A stretch of 44,105 nt of DNA from Planctomycetota bacterium (GTDB taxonomy: Bacteria; Planctomycetota; Phycisphaerae; Phycisphaerales; SM1A02), in the NCBI GenBank assembly GCA_014381555.1, contig JACNLO010000064.1:15912-60016 (forward strand). The letters are read 5' to 3'. Below, in pieces: positions 36,034-44,105 of this stretch. The stretch's first letter is position 1. Each line of letters begins with the position of its first letter. A program made the translations under genes and the position numbers. Under the pieces are notes generated by a model that had not been told where the DNA came from, did no database searches, and saw only the letters and a list, made by a program, of their open reading frames with translations.

Positions 36034-39000
36034 ATGCCTCGAAGAGATGATATCCATTCGATTCTGATTCTCGGCTCTGGACCTATTGTCATTGGTCAAG
36101 GGTGCGAATTCGATTATTCAGGTACTCAAGCGTGTAAAGCCCTCCAAGAAGAGGGCTTTCGTGTTGTATTGGTGAACTCGAATCCAGCGACGATCATGAC
36201 GGATCCAGAATTTTCTGACAGGACATATATAGAACCAATAACCCCTGAGGCCGTTCGACGTGTTCTTCAGAGAGAACGAGATGCTGGATTCCCTGTCGAT
36301 GCGTTGCTCCCTACGCTCGGTGGGCAGACGGCATTGAATTGTGCGTGTGAACTTGATGAATTAGGAACTCTTGCGGAGTTTGAAGTAGAAATGATTGGGG
36401 CTACACGGGATGTAATATTCAAAGCGGAAGACCGAGAAGCTTTTAGAAAGGTTGTTCAAGATACTGGGTTGGAACAAGCCAATAGCGCGACGGTTTCAAC
36501 GATTGAAGAAGCGTTTAATTTTCTTGATGAAATTGGTTTACCAGCGATTATCCGCCCCGCATTTACACTTGGAGGAACTGGTGGTGGCATCGCGTACAAT
36601 CGAGACGAATTTGAAGAAATTGTAAAAAGGGGAATCGAAGCATCTCGCATTAACCAAGTGCTTATTGACGAGTCATTACTTGGTTGGAAAGAATATGAAT
36701 TAGAAGTAGTTCGGGATAAAAAAGATAACTGCGTTGTTGTATGTGGAATTGAAAACATAGACGCAATGGGCGTGCACACTGGCGACTCCATTACGGTCGC
36801 CCCAATTTTGACACTAACAGATAAAGAATACCAGCGAATGCGTGATGGAGCCATTGCAATCATGCGTGAAGTTGGGGTTGATACCGGTGGGTCTAATGTG
36901 CAGTTTGCGGTGAACCCAGAAAACGGCAAGTTGATTGTGATTGAAATGAACCCGCGTGTTTCGCGAAGTTCTGCACTCGCTTCAAAAGCAACAGGATTTC
37001 CGATTGCAAGAATTGCGGCAAAACTTGCCGTTGGCTACACGCTTGATGAATTACGAAATGATATTACGCAGACAACGTCTGCATGTTTTGAACCTTCAAT
37101 TGATTACGTCGTAACAAAAATGCCTCGATGGACATTTGAAAAGTTCCCAGAAGCTGATGAAACACTAACAACCCAGATGAAATCTGTTGGTGAAGCAATG
37201 AGCATTGGTAGAACTTTCAAAGAGAGTTTTCAAAAAGCAATTCGTTCAATGGAAGTGAAACGCTTTGGGTATGGGCTAGATAAAAATGACGAGTGGTTGC
37301 GCGCGAGACGAGGGGACGAAGAAGCACAATGGCCAATTGATGAAGACACATTGGTTCGCAAATTATCTGTGCCAAGCCAAGGTCGCATGTATTACATTCG
37401 GTACGCGATGAAACTTGGATGGTCCCCAGAAAGGATTCATAATCTTACAAAAATAGATCCATGGTTCATTGATCAGTTTGCTCAACTAGTTGAGTTTGAA
37501 GATGAACTGCAACAGGTTTCATCACTCGAAGAAATGCCTTTAGAGTTGATGCGGCGAGCAAAAGAACTTGGATACTCCGACCCACAACTCGCTTATCTTT
37601 ACGAAGGTATTGTTTCGACTAAAACAATTTTGAAAGCGCGAAATGTTCGCAAGAAGTTGGGTGTTGAGCCCGTGTACAAACTTGTTGACACTTGTGCTGC
37701 AGAGTTTGAAGCGGTTACACCGTATTACTATTCAACGTATGAACGTCCGTTTACCAAACTTGGTGTTGGTGAAGTATTTGACGATGAAATTCGAGTTACG
37801 AGTCAGCCTAAGATGGTCATTCTTGGTGGTGGTCCAAATAGAATTGGACAAGGGATCGAATTCGATTACTGTTGTTGCCAAGCATCATTTGCTGCACGCG
37901 AAATGGGTTTTGAATCCATTATGGTAAACTCAAACCCTGAAACGGTAAGCACCGATTTTGACACAAGTGACTTTTTGTTTTTCGAGCCACTTACATTAGA
38001 AGACACATTAAATATTATTGAGCGGTTAAATGGGGGCGGAAGCGAAATTCAGGATCGCTCGGGTCAGGTTGCAGGAGTTATTGTGCAATTTGGTGGTCAA
38101 ACACCATTGAATTTGGCGCACGGTCTCGGAGCAGCAGGTGTGCCAATTATTGGAACCGGTCTTGAAGCAATTGATTTGGCTGAAGACCGCGATCGATTTA
38201 AAGAGATGCTCGACGAACTGAATTTACTTCAGCCAGAAAACGGTATTGCGTATTCTCTTGATGACGCGGTGTTGACTGCTGAAAAAATTGGATATCCAGT
38301 TCTTGTTCGGCCTAGTTATGTTCTTGGTGGAAGGGGAATGGAAATATGCAGTGATGAAAACGCTTTGCGGTATTACATGCAGACAGCCGTAGATGTTTCT
38401 GAACTCGAACACGCGCCAGTTTTAATTGACCGTTTTTTGTCAGAAGCTATTGAAGTTGATGTCGATGTTGTTGCAGATTTTATTCCACATGAAGCGACAG
38501 CATCAAAGCAAGTTGAACTTTCTAAAGACTCACACCAAGCAATAGTTTGTGGTGTTATGGAGCACATTGAGCAAGCGGGCATTCACAGTGGTGATAGTAG
38601 TTGCGTGTTGCCACCGTATTCACTTCCAAAATCAATTGTGAATGAATTGCGACGCCAATCATGTGCAATGGCAGAGCGATTGCAAGTTCGCGGTTTGATG
38701 AATGTGCAATTTGCTGTAAAGGACGAAGAGGTGTATGTCATTGAAGTAAACCCACGTGCGTCGAGAACCGTACCGTTTGTTGCAAAAGCAAAAGGTGTAC
38801 CTTGGTCACGTATAGCTGCAAAAACAATGATGGGAGCATCGCTTGCAGAACTTGGAACGATGGAAATTCCAGAAACTGGTTTCTTTGCTGTAAAAGAGCC
38901 AGCATTCCCATTTGAAAAATTCCCTGGTGTTGATGTTGTGCTTGGGCCAGAGATGCGATCGACCGGCGAGGTGATGGGAATGGATCGTTCGCTCCCTGTT

Positions 39001-39474
39001 GCACTTGCAAAAGCTAAAATAGCAGTGAGTCGTGCATTGCCAACTTCGGGACAAGTTTTTCTTTCAATACGTGAGAGCGATAAGGTTCACGCCGTGGAAG
39101 TTGCTCGTTCTCTTGTGTCAATGGGGTTTACTGTTTTTACAACAAGAGGGACTCGTGATTTATTAGCATCGCACAGTGTTGACACAGAGCTCATTCGGAA
39201 AATATCTGAAGGTGCTCGGCCAAACATTCTCGACAAAATCGCAAACGGTGAAATTGATTTAATAATTAACACACCAACGAGTACTGGTGCACAGACTGAT
39301 GAGGGCCAGATTCGTGCGATGGCAGTTGGCGCAAGAGTTCCAATGATTACAACAATCACAGGAGCCCGCGCTGCAGTGCAGGCAATCGAAGCACTTCGTG
39401 GTGGGACTTGGCAAGTGGCTGCTCTTCAGGATTATTTTGAGTTAGAACCGACCACCACACCCATTAAGGTATAA
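36034..39474 (+). CDS. carB: Carbamoyl-phosphate synthase large subunit
   Basis: Makes carbamoyl phosphate from bicarbonate, ATP and ammonia delivered by CarA, for arginine and pyrimidine synthesis. At 1146 residues it is longer than the about 1070-residue E. coli protein, with additional residues spread in the middle. Two homologous ATP-grasp halves are clear: [17 protein letters not shown] near 14-30 and [17 protein letters not shown] in the second half, followed by NSNPAT and [10 protein letters not shown]. The C-terminal MGS-like allosteric domain has [11 protein letters not shown] and INTPTS. carA is not adjacent, at least downstream. A ten-base gap separates it from nuoH. Confidence 0.97.
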   Translation: MPRRDDIHSILILGSGPIVIGQGCEFDYSGTQACKALQEEGFRVVLVNSNPATIMTDPEFSDRTYIEPITPEAVRRVLQRERDAGFPVDALLPTLGGQTALNCACELDELGTLAEFEVEMIGATRDVIFKAEDREAFRKVVQDTGLEQANSATVSTIEEAFNFLDEIGLPAIIRPAFTLGGTGGGIAYNRDEFEEIVKRGIEASRINQVLIDESLLGWKEYELEVVRDKKDNCVVVCGIENIDAMGVHTGDSITVAPILTLTDKEYQRMRDGAIAIMREVGVDTGGSNVQFAVNPENGKLIVIEMNPRVSRSSALASKATGFPIARIAAKLAVGYTLDELRNDITQTTSACFEPSIDYVVTKMPRWTFEKFPEADETLTTQMKSVGEAMSIGRTFKESFQKAIRSMEVKRFGYGLDKNDEWLRARRGDEEAQWPIDEDTLVRKLSVPSQGRMYYIRYAMKLGWSPERIHNLTKIDPWFIDQFAQLVEFEDELQQVSSLEEMPLELMRRAKELGYSDPQLAYLYEGIVSTKTILKARNVRKKLGVEPVYKLVDTCAAEFEAVTPYYYSTYERPFTKLGVGEVFDDEIRVTSQPKMVILGGGPNRIGQGIEFDYCCCQASFAAREMGFESIMVNSNPETVSTDFDTSDFLFFEPLTLEDTLNIIERLNGGGSEIQDRSGQVAGVIVQFGGQTPLNLAHGLGAAGVPIIGTGLEAIDLAEDRDRFKEMLDELNLLQPENGIAYSLDDAVLTAEKIGYPVLVRPSYVLGGRGMEICSDENALRYYMQTAVDVSELEHAPVLIDRFLSEAIEVDVDVVADFIPHEATASKQVELSKDSHQAIVCGVMEHIEQAGIHSGDSSCVLPPYSLPKSIVNELRRQSCAMAERLQVRGLMNVQFAVKDEEVYVIEVNPRASRTVPFVAKAKGVPWSRIAAKTMMGASLAELGTMEIPETGFFAVKEPAFPFEKFPGVDVVLGPEMRSTGEVMGMDRSLPVALAKAKIAVSRALPTSGQVFLSIRESDKVHAVEVARSLVSMGFTVFTTRGTRDLLASHSVDTELIRKISEGARPNILDKIANGEIDLIINTPTSTGAQTDEGQIRAMAVGARVPMITTITGARAAVQAIEALRGGTWQVAALQDYFELEPTTTPIKV

Positions 39475-39484
39475 TCTCCGACCA

Positions 39485-40687
39485 ATGCCTGAATGGGTTC
39501 CAACTTGGATAACACCACAACTTTTGACTTCCGTCGTGGTAATTCTCGTCATTTTACACCTATCGCTTGGTGCAGCAGCGTATTTCATTTTGCTCGAACG
39601 CAAAGTGTGCGCGTGGGTGCAAGATCGTATTGGTCCTGATCGAGTTGGTAAATTTGGTTTACTTCAACCACTTGCAGATGGTTTAAAACTATTTGTCAAA
39701 GAGGACTTCATGCCAAAGGGTGTGGATAAAGGTTTGTTCACTATTGCTCCAGCGTTGACAATCATTCCAGCGATGATTGGTTTCTTGGTGATTCCGTGGG
39801 CGGGTGGTTTAGAACTTGGAAATGAAACGGTTGCGGTTATGGGAGCAAACATCAATATAGGTGTTATTTACATTGTCGCTACGGCATCTCTTGGTGTGTA
39901 TGGAGTCTCACTTGGTGGCTGGGCATCAAACAATAAATTCTCGTTTCTTGGTGGTCTTAGAGCTGGTGCACAAATCATTAGTTACGAAATTCCAATGGGG
40001 CTTGCACTTTTGTGCGTAGTTTTAGTTTCTGGCACGTTGTTGCCTGAAGCAATTGTTTCACAACAGCTCTCTGGTCAGTGGAATATCGTACAGCAGCCAC
40101 TTGTAGCAATTTTGTTTTATGTTTGTTTACTCGCCGAGGCAAACCGTGCTCCGTTTGATTTGTCTGAAGCTGAGCAAGAACTTGTTGGTGGGTGGCACAC
40201 GGAATATTCATCAATGCGCTGGGCACTTTTCTTTATGGGTGAATACATTCATCTCTTCGTTGGTGCTGCATTCTTTACGACACTATTTCTTGGTGGTTGG
40301 TCTTTGAACCCAATTACAGGGTGGGATCTTCCTGCATCTGGTGGCATAATGATGGTGTTACTTCAGTTTGGCATAGTTCTAGGCAAAGTGTTTCTGCTTG
40401 TCTTCTTGGCGATGGTGGTGCGGTGGACGTTGCCAAGATTTCGCTTTGATCAGTTGATGCGTCTTGCTTGGGAGGGAATGATTCCGACATCCCTTCTTTT
40501 GGTTCTCATAGTATCTATCTATATATATCTTGGCTGGACGCCGTATCTCTGGACTGGGTCGATTATCGCAATCCTTATTATGGCTATTGCAAGACCACTC
40601 CTGCCAACGAGCAAGACGAACAAGCGGGTCGAATTGCTCGGAAGCCGTTTTAGTGGTCCATCAAAGGAAACATCTCCTTCATCATGA
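39485..40687 (+). CDS. nuoH: NADH-quinone oxidoreductase subunit H
   Basis: Membrane subunit of complex I, 400 residues, eight or nine helices; it contributes to the quinone site. Signatures are ERKVCAWVQDRIGPDRVGKF (GPNRVG in most), QPLADGLKLFVKEDFMP and AEANRAPFDLSEAEQELVGG followed by WHTEYSSM. About 60 residues more than the shortest homologues are placed mainly at the C-terminus, which ends in a Ser/Lys-rich tail. Unusually, no other nuo gene is next to it: carB is upstream and radA downstream. A TATAAT sequence overlaps the carB stop but has no fitting -35. Confidence 0.95.
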   Translation: MPEWVPTWITPQLLTSVVVILVILHLSLGAAAYFILLERKVCAWVQDRIGPDRVGKFGLLQPLADGLKLFVKEDFMPKGVDKGLFTIAPALTIIPAMIGFLVIPWAGGLELGNETVAVMGANINIGVIYIVATASLGVYGVSLGGWASNNKFSFLGGLRAGAQIISYEIPMGLALLCVVLVSGTLLPEAIVSQQLSGQWNIVQQPLVAILFYVCLLAEANRAPFDLSEAEQELVGGWHTEYSSMRWALFFMGEYIHLFVGAAFFTTLFLGGWSLNPITGWDLPASGGIMMVLLQFGIVLGKVFLLVFLAMVVRWTLPRFRFDQLMRLAWEGMIPTSLLLVLIVSIYIYLGWTPYLWTGSIIAILIMAIARPLLPTSKTNKRVELLGSRFSGPSKETSPSS

Positions 40688-40893
40688 GTAAGTTGTGCAA
40701 CACGATTGGCGGCCTTTGGGTTTCCGTTTCGTTACTTGTTCGTTGTAAATTCAAAACTGGAAGTGGAAGTTATCTCGCTTGGCGAAAAGAAACCGCCTTT
40801 GGCAAGGATGGACAATTTCCGAATCTTACAAAGCAACAGCGCCGAAAATCAATTCGAAGTTGGTCACGCTGGGCTTGGCAATCTCGACAATAA
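40684..40893 (+). CDS. Doubtful small basic protein after nuoH
   Basis: Open frame of 69 residues whose ATG overlaps the nuoH stop by four bases (ATGA), a common sign of translational coupling. The protein is basic, with a C-terminal KQQRRKSIRSWSRWAW stretch, no transmembrane helix long enough to be sure and no family I recognise. Two other short frames overlap it (40706-40897 and 40779-41003), so the coding frame is not certain. It is listed because of the coupled start only. Confidence 0.3.
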   Translation: MSKLCNTIGGLWVSVSLLVRCKFKTGSGSYLAWRKETAFGKDGQFPNLTKQQRRKSIRSWSRWAWQSRQ

Positions 40894-40898
40894 ATAAA

Positions 40899-40934
40899 CC
40901 ACTACTGAAAACGACCCGCGGGATAGTTTATTCT
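40899..40934 (+). repeat. 36-base dispersed repeat, copy 2
   Basis: Second copy of the element at 27672-27707. The inner pair CCC/GGG is perfect here (CYC with T in copy 1), so the imperfect hairpin is preserved in both. It lies about 210 bases after nuoH and just after the doubtful small ORF. It runs straight into the GGCTC-type palindromes. Confidence 0.6.
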
Positions 40935-40965
40935 TCTGGCTCTGAGCCAATGTGGCTCCGAGCCA
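40934..40965. repeat. Two tandem GGCTC-N-GAGCC palindromes
   Basis: TGGCTCTGAGCCA (40937-40949) and TGGCTCCGAGCCA (40953-40965) are separated by three bases and differ in the central base. The first, with its left flank TTCT, is identical over 16 bases to the palindrome at 8311. Outer TTCTT and AAGAA can extend pairing between the two units. Position before radA suggests transcript ending or a small mobile palindrome. Confidence 0.75.
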
Positions 40966-41024
40966 ATAAAGAAAAACCGCATGCTGACACGGGGTCGTCA
41001 TAAACGTCGAGTAGGATTCCCGTC

Positions 41025-42527
41025 ATGGCAAAACGTAAGTCTATGTACACATGTTCCGCTTGCAACGCGAATGCACCGACTTGGATGGGAAAATGTTCAA
41101 ATTGTGGCGAGTGGGACACTCTAGTTGCAAAGAAAGAGGCATTACCACGGGAAACTTCAAATGCTGCAGCTGCGTTTGCAACCTCAGTTAATCAATATGG
41201 TGACGAAAAGGAAGCAATCCAACTTCTTGACATTGAAGCACCATCGATTGGTCGGATAAGCACAGGGATTGAGGAACTTGACAGAGTCCTTGGAGGAGGT
41301 CTTGTTGTTGGGAGTGTTGTGCTAGTTGGTGGAGAACCAGGGATTGGTAAATCAACACTCATGATGCAAGCGGCGATTGGTTCGGCAAATAGCTCGCAAA
41401 ACAACTCGCAAAACAATTCGCAAAACAACTCGAAACCAAGCGGGAGCGTTTTGTACGCAACGAGTGAAGAATCAGCATACCAATGTAAATTGCGAGCAGA
41501 GCGAGTTCTTGGTGGGATGGAGGCAGAGGACTTGTCGGGCGTATATGTACTCTCTGACACTGATTTGGAACGAATCACAGCTCAAGTGTTAAAACTTCGC
41601 CCCAAAGTGCTTATCGTAGATTCAATACAGATGGTCTATCGCGATGACATCGAGTCCACACCTGGAAGTGTTACGCAGATTCGCCGTTGTTGTTTAGAAC
41701 TCGTGTACCTTGCGAGACAATTGCAGATGGCGGTGATGGTTGTAGGTCATGTTACTAAGGATGGGCAACTTGCAGGACCACGGGTGCTTGAGCACGTAGT
41801 TGATGTTGTACTAAATTTTGAGGGCGACCGGCATTATGCGCTGCGTGGTCTTCGCGGCTTGAAGAATCGCTTTGGAACTACGTTAGAGATAGGTTTATTT
41901 GAAATGGGCAGGGAAGGTCTTGTTGAAGTTGATGATGCTACCGCGTTTCTTGATCCAGATGCCCCACCACGAGCGGGTGCGATTGTATGTCCCGCTTTGC
42001 ACGGCTCTCGGTGTTTACTTATAGAAGTACAAGCTCTTGTTGCCCAGGGAACGTATGGGCAAGCGCGAAGGCGAGCCAATGGTCTTGATGGTAGCCGCCT
42101 CACTATGCTCAGCGCGGTGTTAGAAAAGCATGCAGGCATTGACCTTGGTGATCAAGACATCTATACAAGTACGGTCGGTGGATTAAAGCTTACTGAACCA
42201 GCGGTTGATTTAGCGCTTTGTGTTTCAATTATTGGTGGGTATACCGGCATTGCTTTGCCATCGGATGTCTGTGCGATTGGCGAAGTTGGGCTCGGTGGCG
42301 AGGTTCGAAGTGTTCCGCAGATTGAGCAACGAATCGCACAAGTAAGGCGAAGAGGATATAAAAAATTATTGGTTCCGATAAACCAACAAAAAGAGTCCGG
42401 TATTGGGTGTATTGGAGTGGCTTCTATTGGCGATATAGGCGCTTTTTTGCAAGAAAATGCGATAGAGATACCGTCCGATACACGGTTATCGGACCAAGAA
42501 AAATCAAAGTTTGCTGAGTGTGGCTAA
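41025..42527 (+). CDS. radA: DNA repair protein RadA (Sms)
   Basis: DnaB-like/RecA-like ATPase that promotes branch migration in homologous recombination; 500 residues. The N-terminal zinc finger has CSAC and CSNC with WMGKC between. Walker A is GGEPGIGKST (about 103-112), followed by the KNRFG motif in LKNRFGTT characteristic of RadA, and a Lon protease-like C-terminal domain (about 330-480) without the protease dyad. Immediately after the Walker A helix, residues 124-135 are three SQNN units, where other RadA proteins have a short loop before VLYVSGEES; here VLYATSEES follows. The insertion is in frame and the core appears intact. No overlap with neighbours; the 130-base upstream region holds two repeat families. 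Confidence 0.95.
   Translation: MAKRKSMYTCSACNANAPTWMGKCSNCGEWDTLVAKKEALPRETSNAAAAFATSVNQYGDEKEAIQLLDIEAPSIGRISTGIEELDRVLGGGLVVGSVVLVGGEPGIGKSTLMMQAAIGSANSSQNNSQNNSQNNSKPSGSVLYATSEESAYQCKLRAERVLGGMEAEDLSGVYVLSDTDLERITAQVLKLRPKVLIVDSIQMVYRDDIESTPGSVTQIRRCCLELVYLARQLQMAVMVVGHVTKDGQLAGPRVLEHVVDVVLNFEGDRHYALRGLRGLKNRFGTTLEIGLFEMGREGLVEVDDATAFLDPDAPPRAGAIVCPALHGSRCLLIEVQALVAQGTYGQARRRANGLDGSRLTMLSAVLEKHAGIDLGDQDIYTSTVGGLKLTEPAVDLALCVSIIGGYTGIALPSDVCAIGEVGLGGEVRSVPQIEQRIAQVRRRGYKKLLVPINQQKESGIGCIGVASIGDIGAFLQENAIEIPSDTRLSDQEKSKFAECG
41394..41429 (+). repeat. 12-base tandem repeat inside radA
   Basis: Three copies of TCGCAAAACAAC (the middle one ends in AAT) followed by a diverged fourth. It encodes SQNN three times. 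Unit length keeps the frame, so copy number could vary without destroying RadA. Confidence 0.9.
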
Positions 42528-42781
42528 CTATCTGTATTGCAGGAACTTACGCGCGTTTTTACGGCTTCTACGTTGTTTTTTTTAAGGATTTAACTGGTGG
42601 GTGTAGCCAAATCTTGAGAAGTGGTTAATATTCCGCCTTCAACTTTTCGGTCACAGTAGACCGATAGGGAACAATCGTCCGTTCCAGCCGTGTTGGCTGG
42701 AATGATGCGGACGGATGGATGGTTAGAACGCGACGCCACGGGAGTCGGTTGATGCGTTCGAAAAATACAGGAGAGTTGACT
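42528..42781 (+). promoter_or_regulatory. Structured leader region of the porin gene
   Basis: This 254-base region between radA and the porin gene has no convincing ORF. Two hairpins are visible. The first is CGGTC-acagta-GACCG at 42648-42663. The second, at 42676-42713, has TTCCAGCC and GGCTGGAA around a GTGTT loop, extended by CGTCCG and CGGACG with a five-base bulge on the 3' side. Neither is followed by a T-run, so they are not typical terminators. They could stabilise or regulate the porin mRNA. No convincing -35/-10 pair was found. Confidence 0.5.
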
Positions 42782-44014
42782 ATGAGTCACCTTTACCTTC
42801 TCGGCGTCGCAACACTGACGCTCACTAGTGCTAGCTTTGCAGGTACCGACACGAACGCTGACCTGCAAGCCCGCCTCGAGGCCGCTGAAGCTCGAATCAA
42901 CGAACTTTCAGCTGCTACTAACAATAACTGGCTTAACGATACTCGTGCAGACGAAATTCGTGGCCTCGTACACGACGTTCTTGCTGACGCAGACACTCGT
43001 GCAAGCCTTCAAGGATCTGCCATTCCAGCTGGTTACAATGGCGGCTTCACAATCGGTTCTGCTGATGGCAACTGGTCGATGAAGATCAACGGTCTTCTAC
43101 AAACTCGTTGGGTCTATTTGGACGACGACGATCCAGCACGTGATTCTGCTTGGGGTTTTGATACAAACCGAGCGCACATGACATTCTCTGGCACAATTGC
43201 TGGCGACTACGGATACAGCATCCGTCACAACCTTACTAACAGTGGTGCAGGTTCTGAAGAAGAATGGGCATACGGAACAGTTGGTCTAGGTGATGGTTGG
43301 ACACTCGCAATGGGTGACCTTGTTCTTGCAACGAACCGCGCTGCACAAATTGACGATGGTTACCTCATGACTCTTGACCGTGCAGAAGGAGACGCATGGG
43401 CACGAGCAACAGGCACAGGTATTTCACTGAACTATGAGTCAGATGACATCCGCGCATGGGTTCAAGTTGTAAATAACAATGATGGAGCTGTTGGCCCAGC
43501 TAATGCAGATGCAACACAATTCAACGGTCGCGTTGAGTTTATGGTAGACGGCAACTGGGGTCAATTTGACCAAATTCACAGCAATGTTGGTGATGCAGAT
43601 GGCACAGTCGTTGGTTTAACGTACTGGACTGCTGACAGTGGCGATGGTGCTGCAACTAACGACGGTGACACACGATGGACTGCAGACGCCTTGATGCAAT
43701 GGGGCGGCACAAGTCTCTATGTTGGTTGGTCTGATTTTTCAGATGACAGTACTTCAACTGGTGACACGAGTGGTTTCCAAGCAGTATTCTCCATGGATCT
43801 TGAAGATAACTGGGAAGTCTACGGTCGATACGCTGACCAAGATGACAACACTGGTGCAACAACACTTGATGGCGAAGTACTCTCAGTTGGTGTAAACAAC
43901 TACTGGGCAGGCCAAAATGCGAAGTGGACCATTCAAGTTGATTGGGACAATGAGCATGCTGCTAATGATTTTGATACAACAACAGTGAGCACTCAGCTTC
44001 AATTCATGTTCTAA
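42782..44014 (+). CDS. Porin-like outer-membrane beta-barrel protein
   Basis: Protein of 410 residues from the ATG at 42782, which has AGGAG eight bases upstream; in-frame codons from 42719 are rejected. A signal peptide (MSHLYLLGVATLTLTSASFA) with likely cleavage after SFA is followed by a coiled-coil segment (DLQARLEAAEARINELSA), then an Asp/Asn/Gly-rich barrel of alternating strands. The barrel starts with MKINGLLQTRWVYLDDDDPA and resembles phosphate-selective porin O/P-like proteins. The last residue is phenylalanine (QLQFMF), the usual signal for outer-membrane insertion. Very acidic composition suits a marine habitat. Probably highly expressed: good RBS, own leader and strong terminator. 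Confidence 0.82.
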   Translation: MSHLYLLGVATLTLTSASFAGTDTNADLQARLEAAEARINELSAATNNNWLNDTRADEIRGLVHDVLADADTRASLQGSAIPAGYNGGFTIGSADGNWSMKINGLLQTRWVYLDDDDPARDSAWGFDTNRAHMTFSGTIAGDYGYSIRHNLTNSGAGSEEEWAYGTVGLGDGWTLAMGDLVLATNRAAQIDDGYLMTLDRAEGDAWARATGTGISLNYESDDIRAWVQVVNNNDGAVGPANADATQFNGRVEFMVDGNWGQFDQIHSNVGDADGTVVGLTYWTADSGDGAATNDGDTRWTADALMQWGGTSLYVGWSDFSDDSTSTGDTSGFQAVFSMDLEDNWEVYGRYADQDDNTGATTLDGEVLSVGVNNYWAGQNAKWTIQVDWDNEHAANDFDTTTVSTQLQFMF

Positions 44015-44053
44015 TCAGAACTTGATTTGAATGTCAAGTAATTGACACAAACG

Positions 44054-44085
44054 CAGGCCGGCTCTTTGAGCCGGCCTGTTTTTTT
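44054..44085 (+). terminator. Intrinsic terminator of the porin gene
   Basis: CAGGCCGGCTC and GAGCCGGCCTG are perfect 11-base arms around a TTT loop, followed by seven Ts. It lies 40 bases after the porin stop. It is the strongest intrinsic terminator in the window. Confidence 0.95.
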
Positions 44086-44105
44086 GCGTCACCCAATTTG
44101 TCTGT

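Noticed and set aside
36456-36929. Minus-strand open frame of 157 codons inside carB
   Set aside because: Antisense shadow of the first ATP-grasp domain of CarB.
39470-39475. Perfect TATAAT before nuoH, which would give a nearly leaderless transcript
   Set aside because: It overlaps the carB stop codon and there is no plausible -35 hexamer 16-18 bases upstream; likely chance.
41192-41578. Minus-strand open frame of 128 codons inside radA
   Set aside because: Antisense shadow of a clearly conserved gene, including the antisense of the SQNN repeat; no independent support.

Overview
This 44.1 kb window looks like a chromosomal segment of a Gram-negative, aerobically respiring bacterium. The best guess, by inference, is a marine member of the Planctomycetota (Phycisphaerae-like) or a related lineage. 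The clues are a one-component Ser/Thr kinase with a C-terminal membrane anchor, a fused type I dehydroquinase-shikimate dehydrogenase, a DUF1573 protein, an alternative complex III (ACIII) operon joined to an A2-type caa3 oxidase, LPS core/lipid A genes, and a porin with an N-terminal coiled coil. No rRNA, tRNA, CRISPR array, prophage or transposase gene was seen. Genes are tightly packed, with many 1-, 4- and 8-base start/stop overlaps.

Layout. 1-905: the end of an unidentified protein made of 12-base repeats, overlapping a small transaldolase gene. 919-2256 (-): Ser/Thr kinase. 2359-8310 (+): an envelope/housekeeping operon with GT9 heptosyltransferase-like protein, Maf, LpxK, HldE, Xaa-Pro aminopeptidase and a split-barrel protein. 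8334-13570 (-): aroDE, aroC, clpB. 13681-15226 (+): DUF1573 protein and TatD. 15269-27657 (+): one long respiratory operon, actABCDEF, a small membrane protein, SCO, coxB, coxA, coxD. ACIII would take electrons from quinol to cytochrome c and on to the caa3 oxidase; SCO would help build CuA. No subunit III gene is present. 27730-29719 (-): a DUF3179 protein and ctaB. 29746-32978 (+): ctaA with an extra N-terminal membrane domain, an esterase-like protein and a degenerate 6-phosphogluconolactonase-like protein. 33124-35954 (-): ruvX, manC, ruvA, plsC. 36034-40893 (+): carB, an isolated nuoH and a doubtful small ORF. 41025-44014 (+): radA and a porin-like outer-membrane protein, closed by a strong intrinsic terminator.

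The less ordinary content is in the small repeats and in departures from family norms. A 27-base palindrome occurs twice near 33.1 kb, and one copy supplies the last 13 codons of ruvX. GGCTC-N-GAGCC palindromes and a 36-base dispersed repeat sit at gene ends. radA carries an in-frame 12-base repeat expansion next to its Walker A region. The DUF3179 protein lacks the usual cysteine motif, CtaA is enlarged, and the leader of the respiratory operon holds a promoter-like element, an inverted repeat and a terminator-like hairpin. I found no clear new defence or mobile system; the oxidase assembly locus is the most promising place for new biology.
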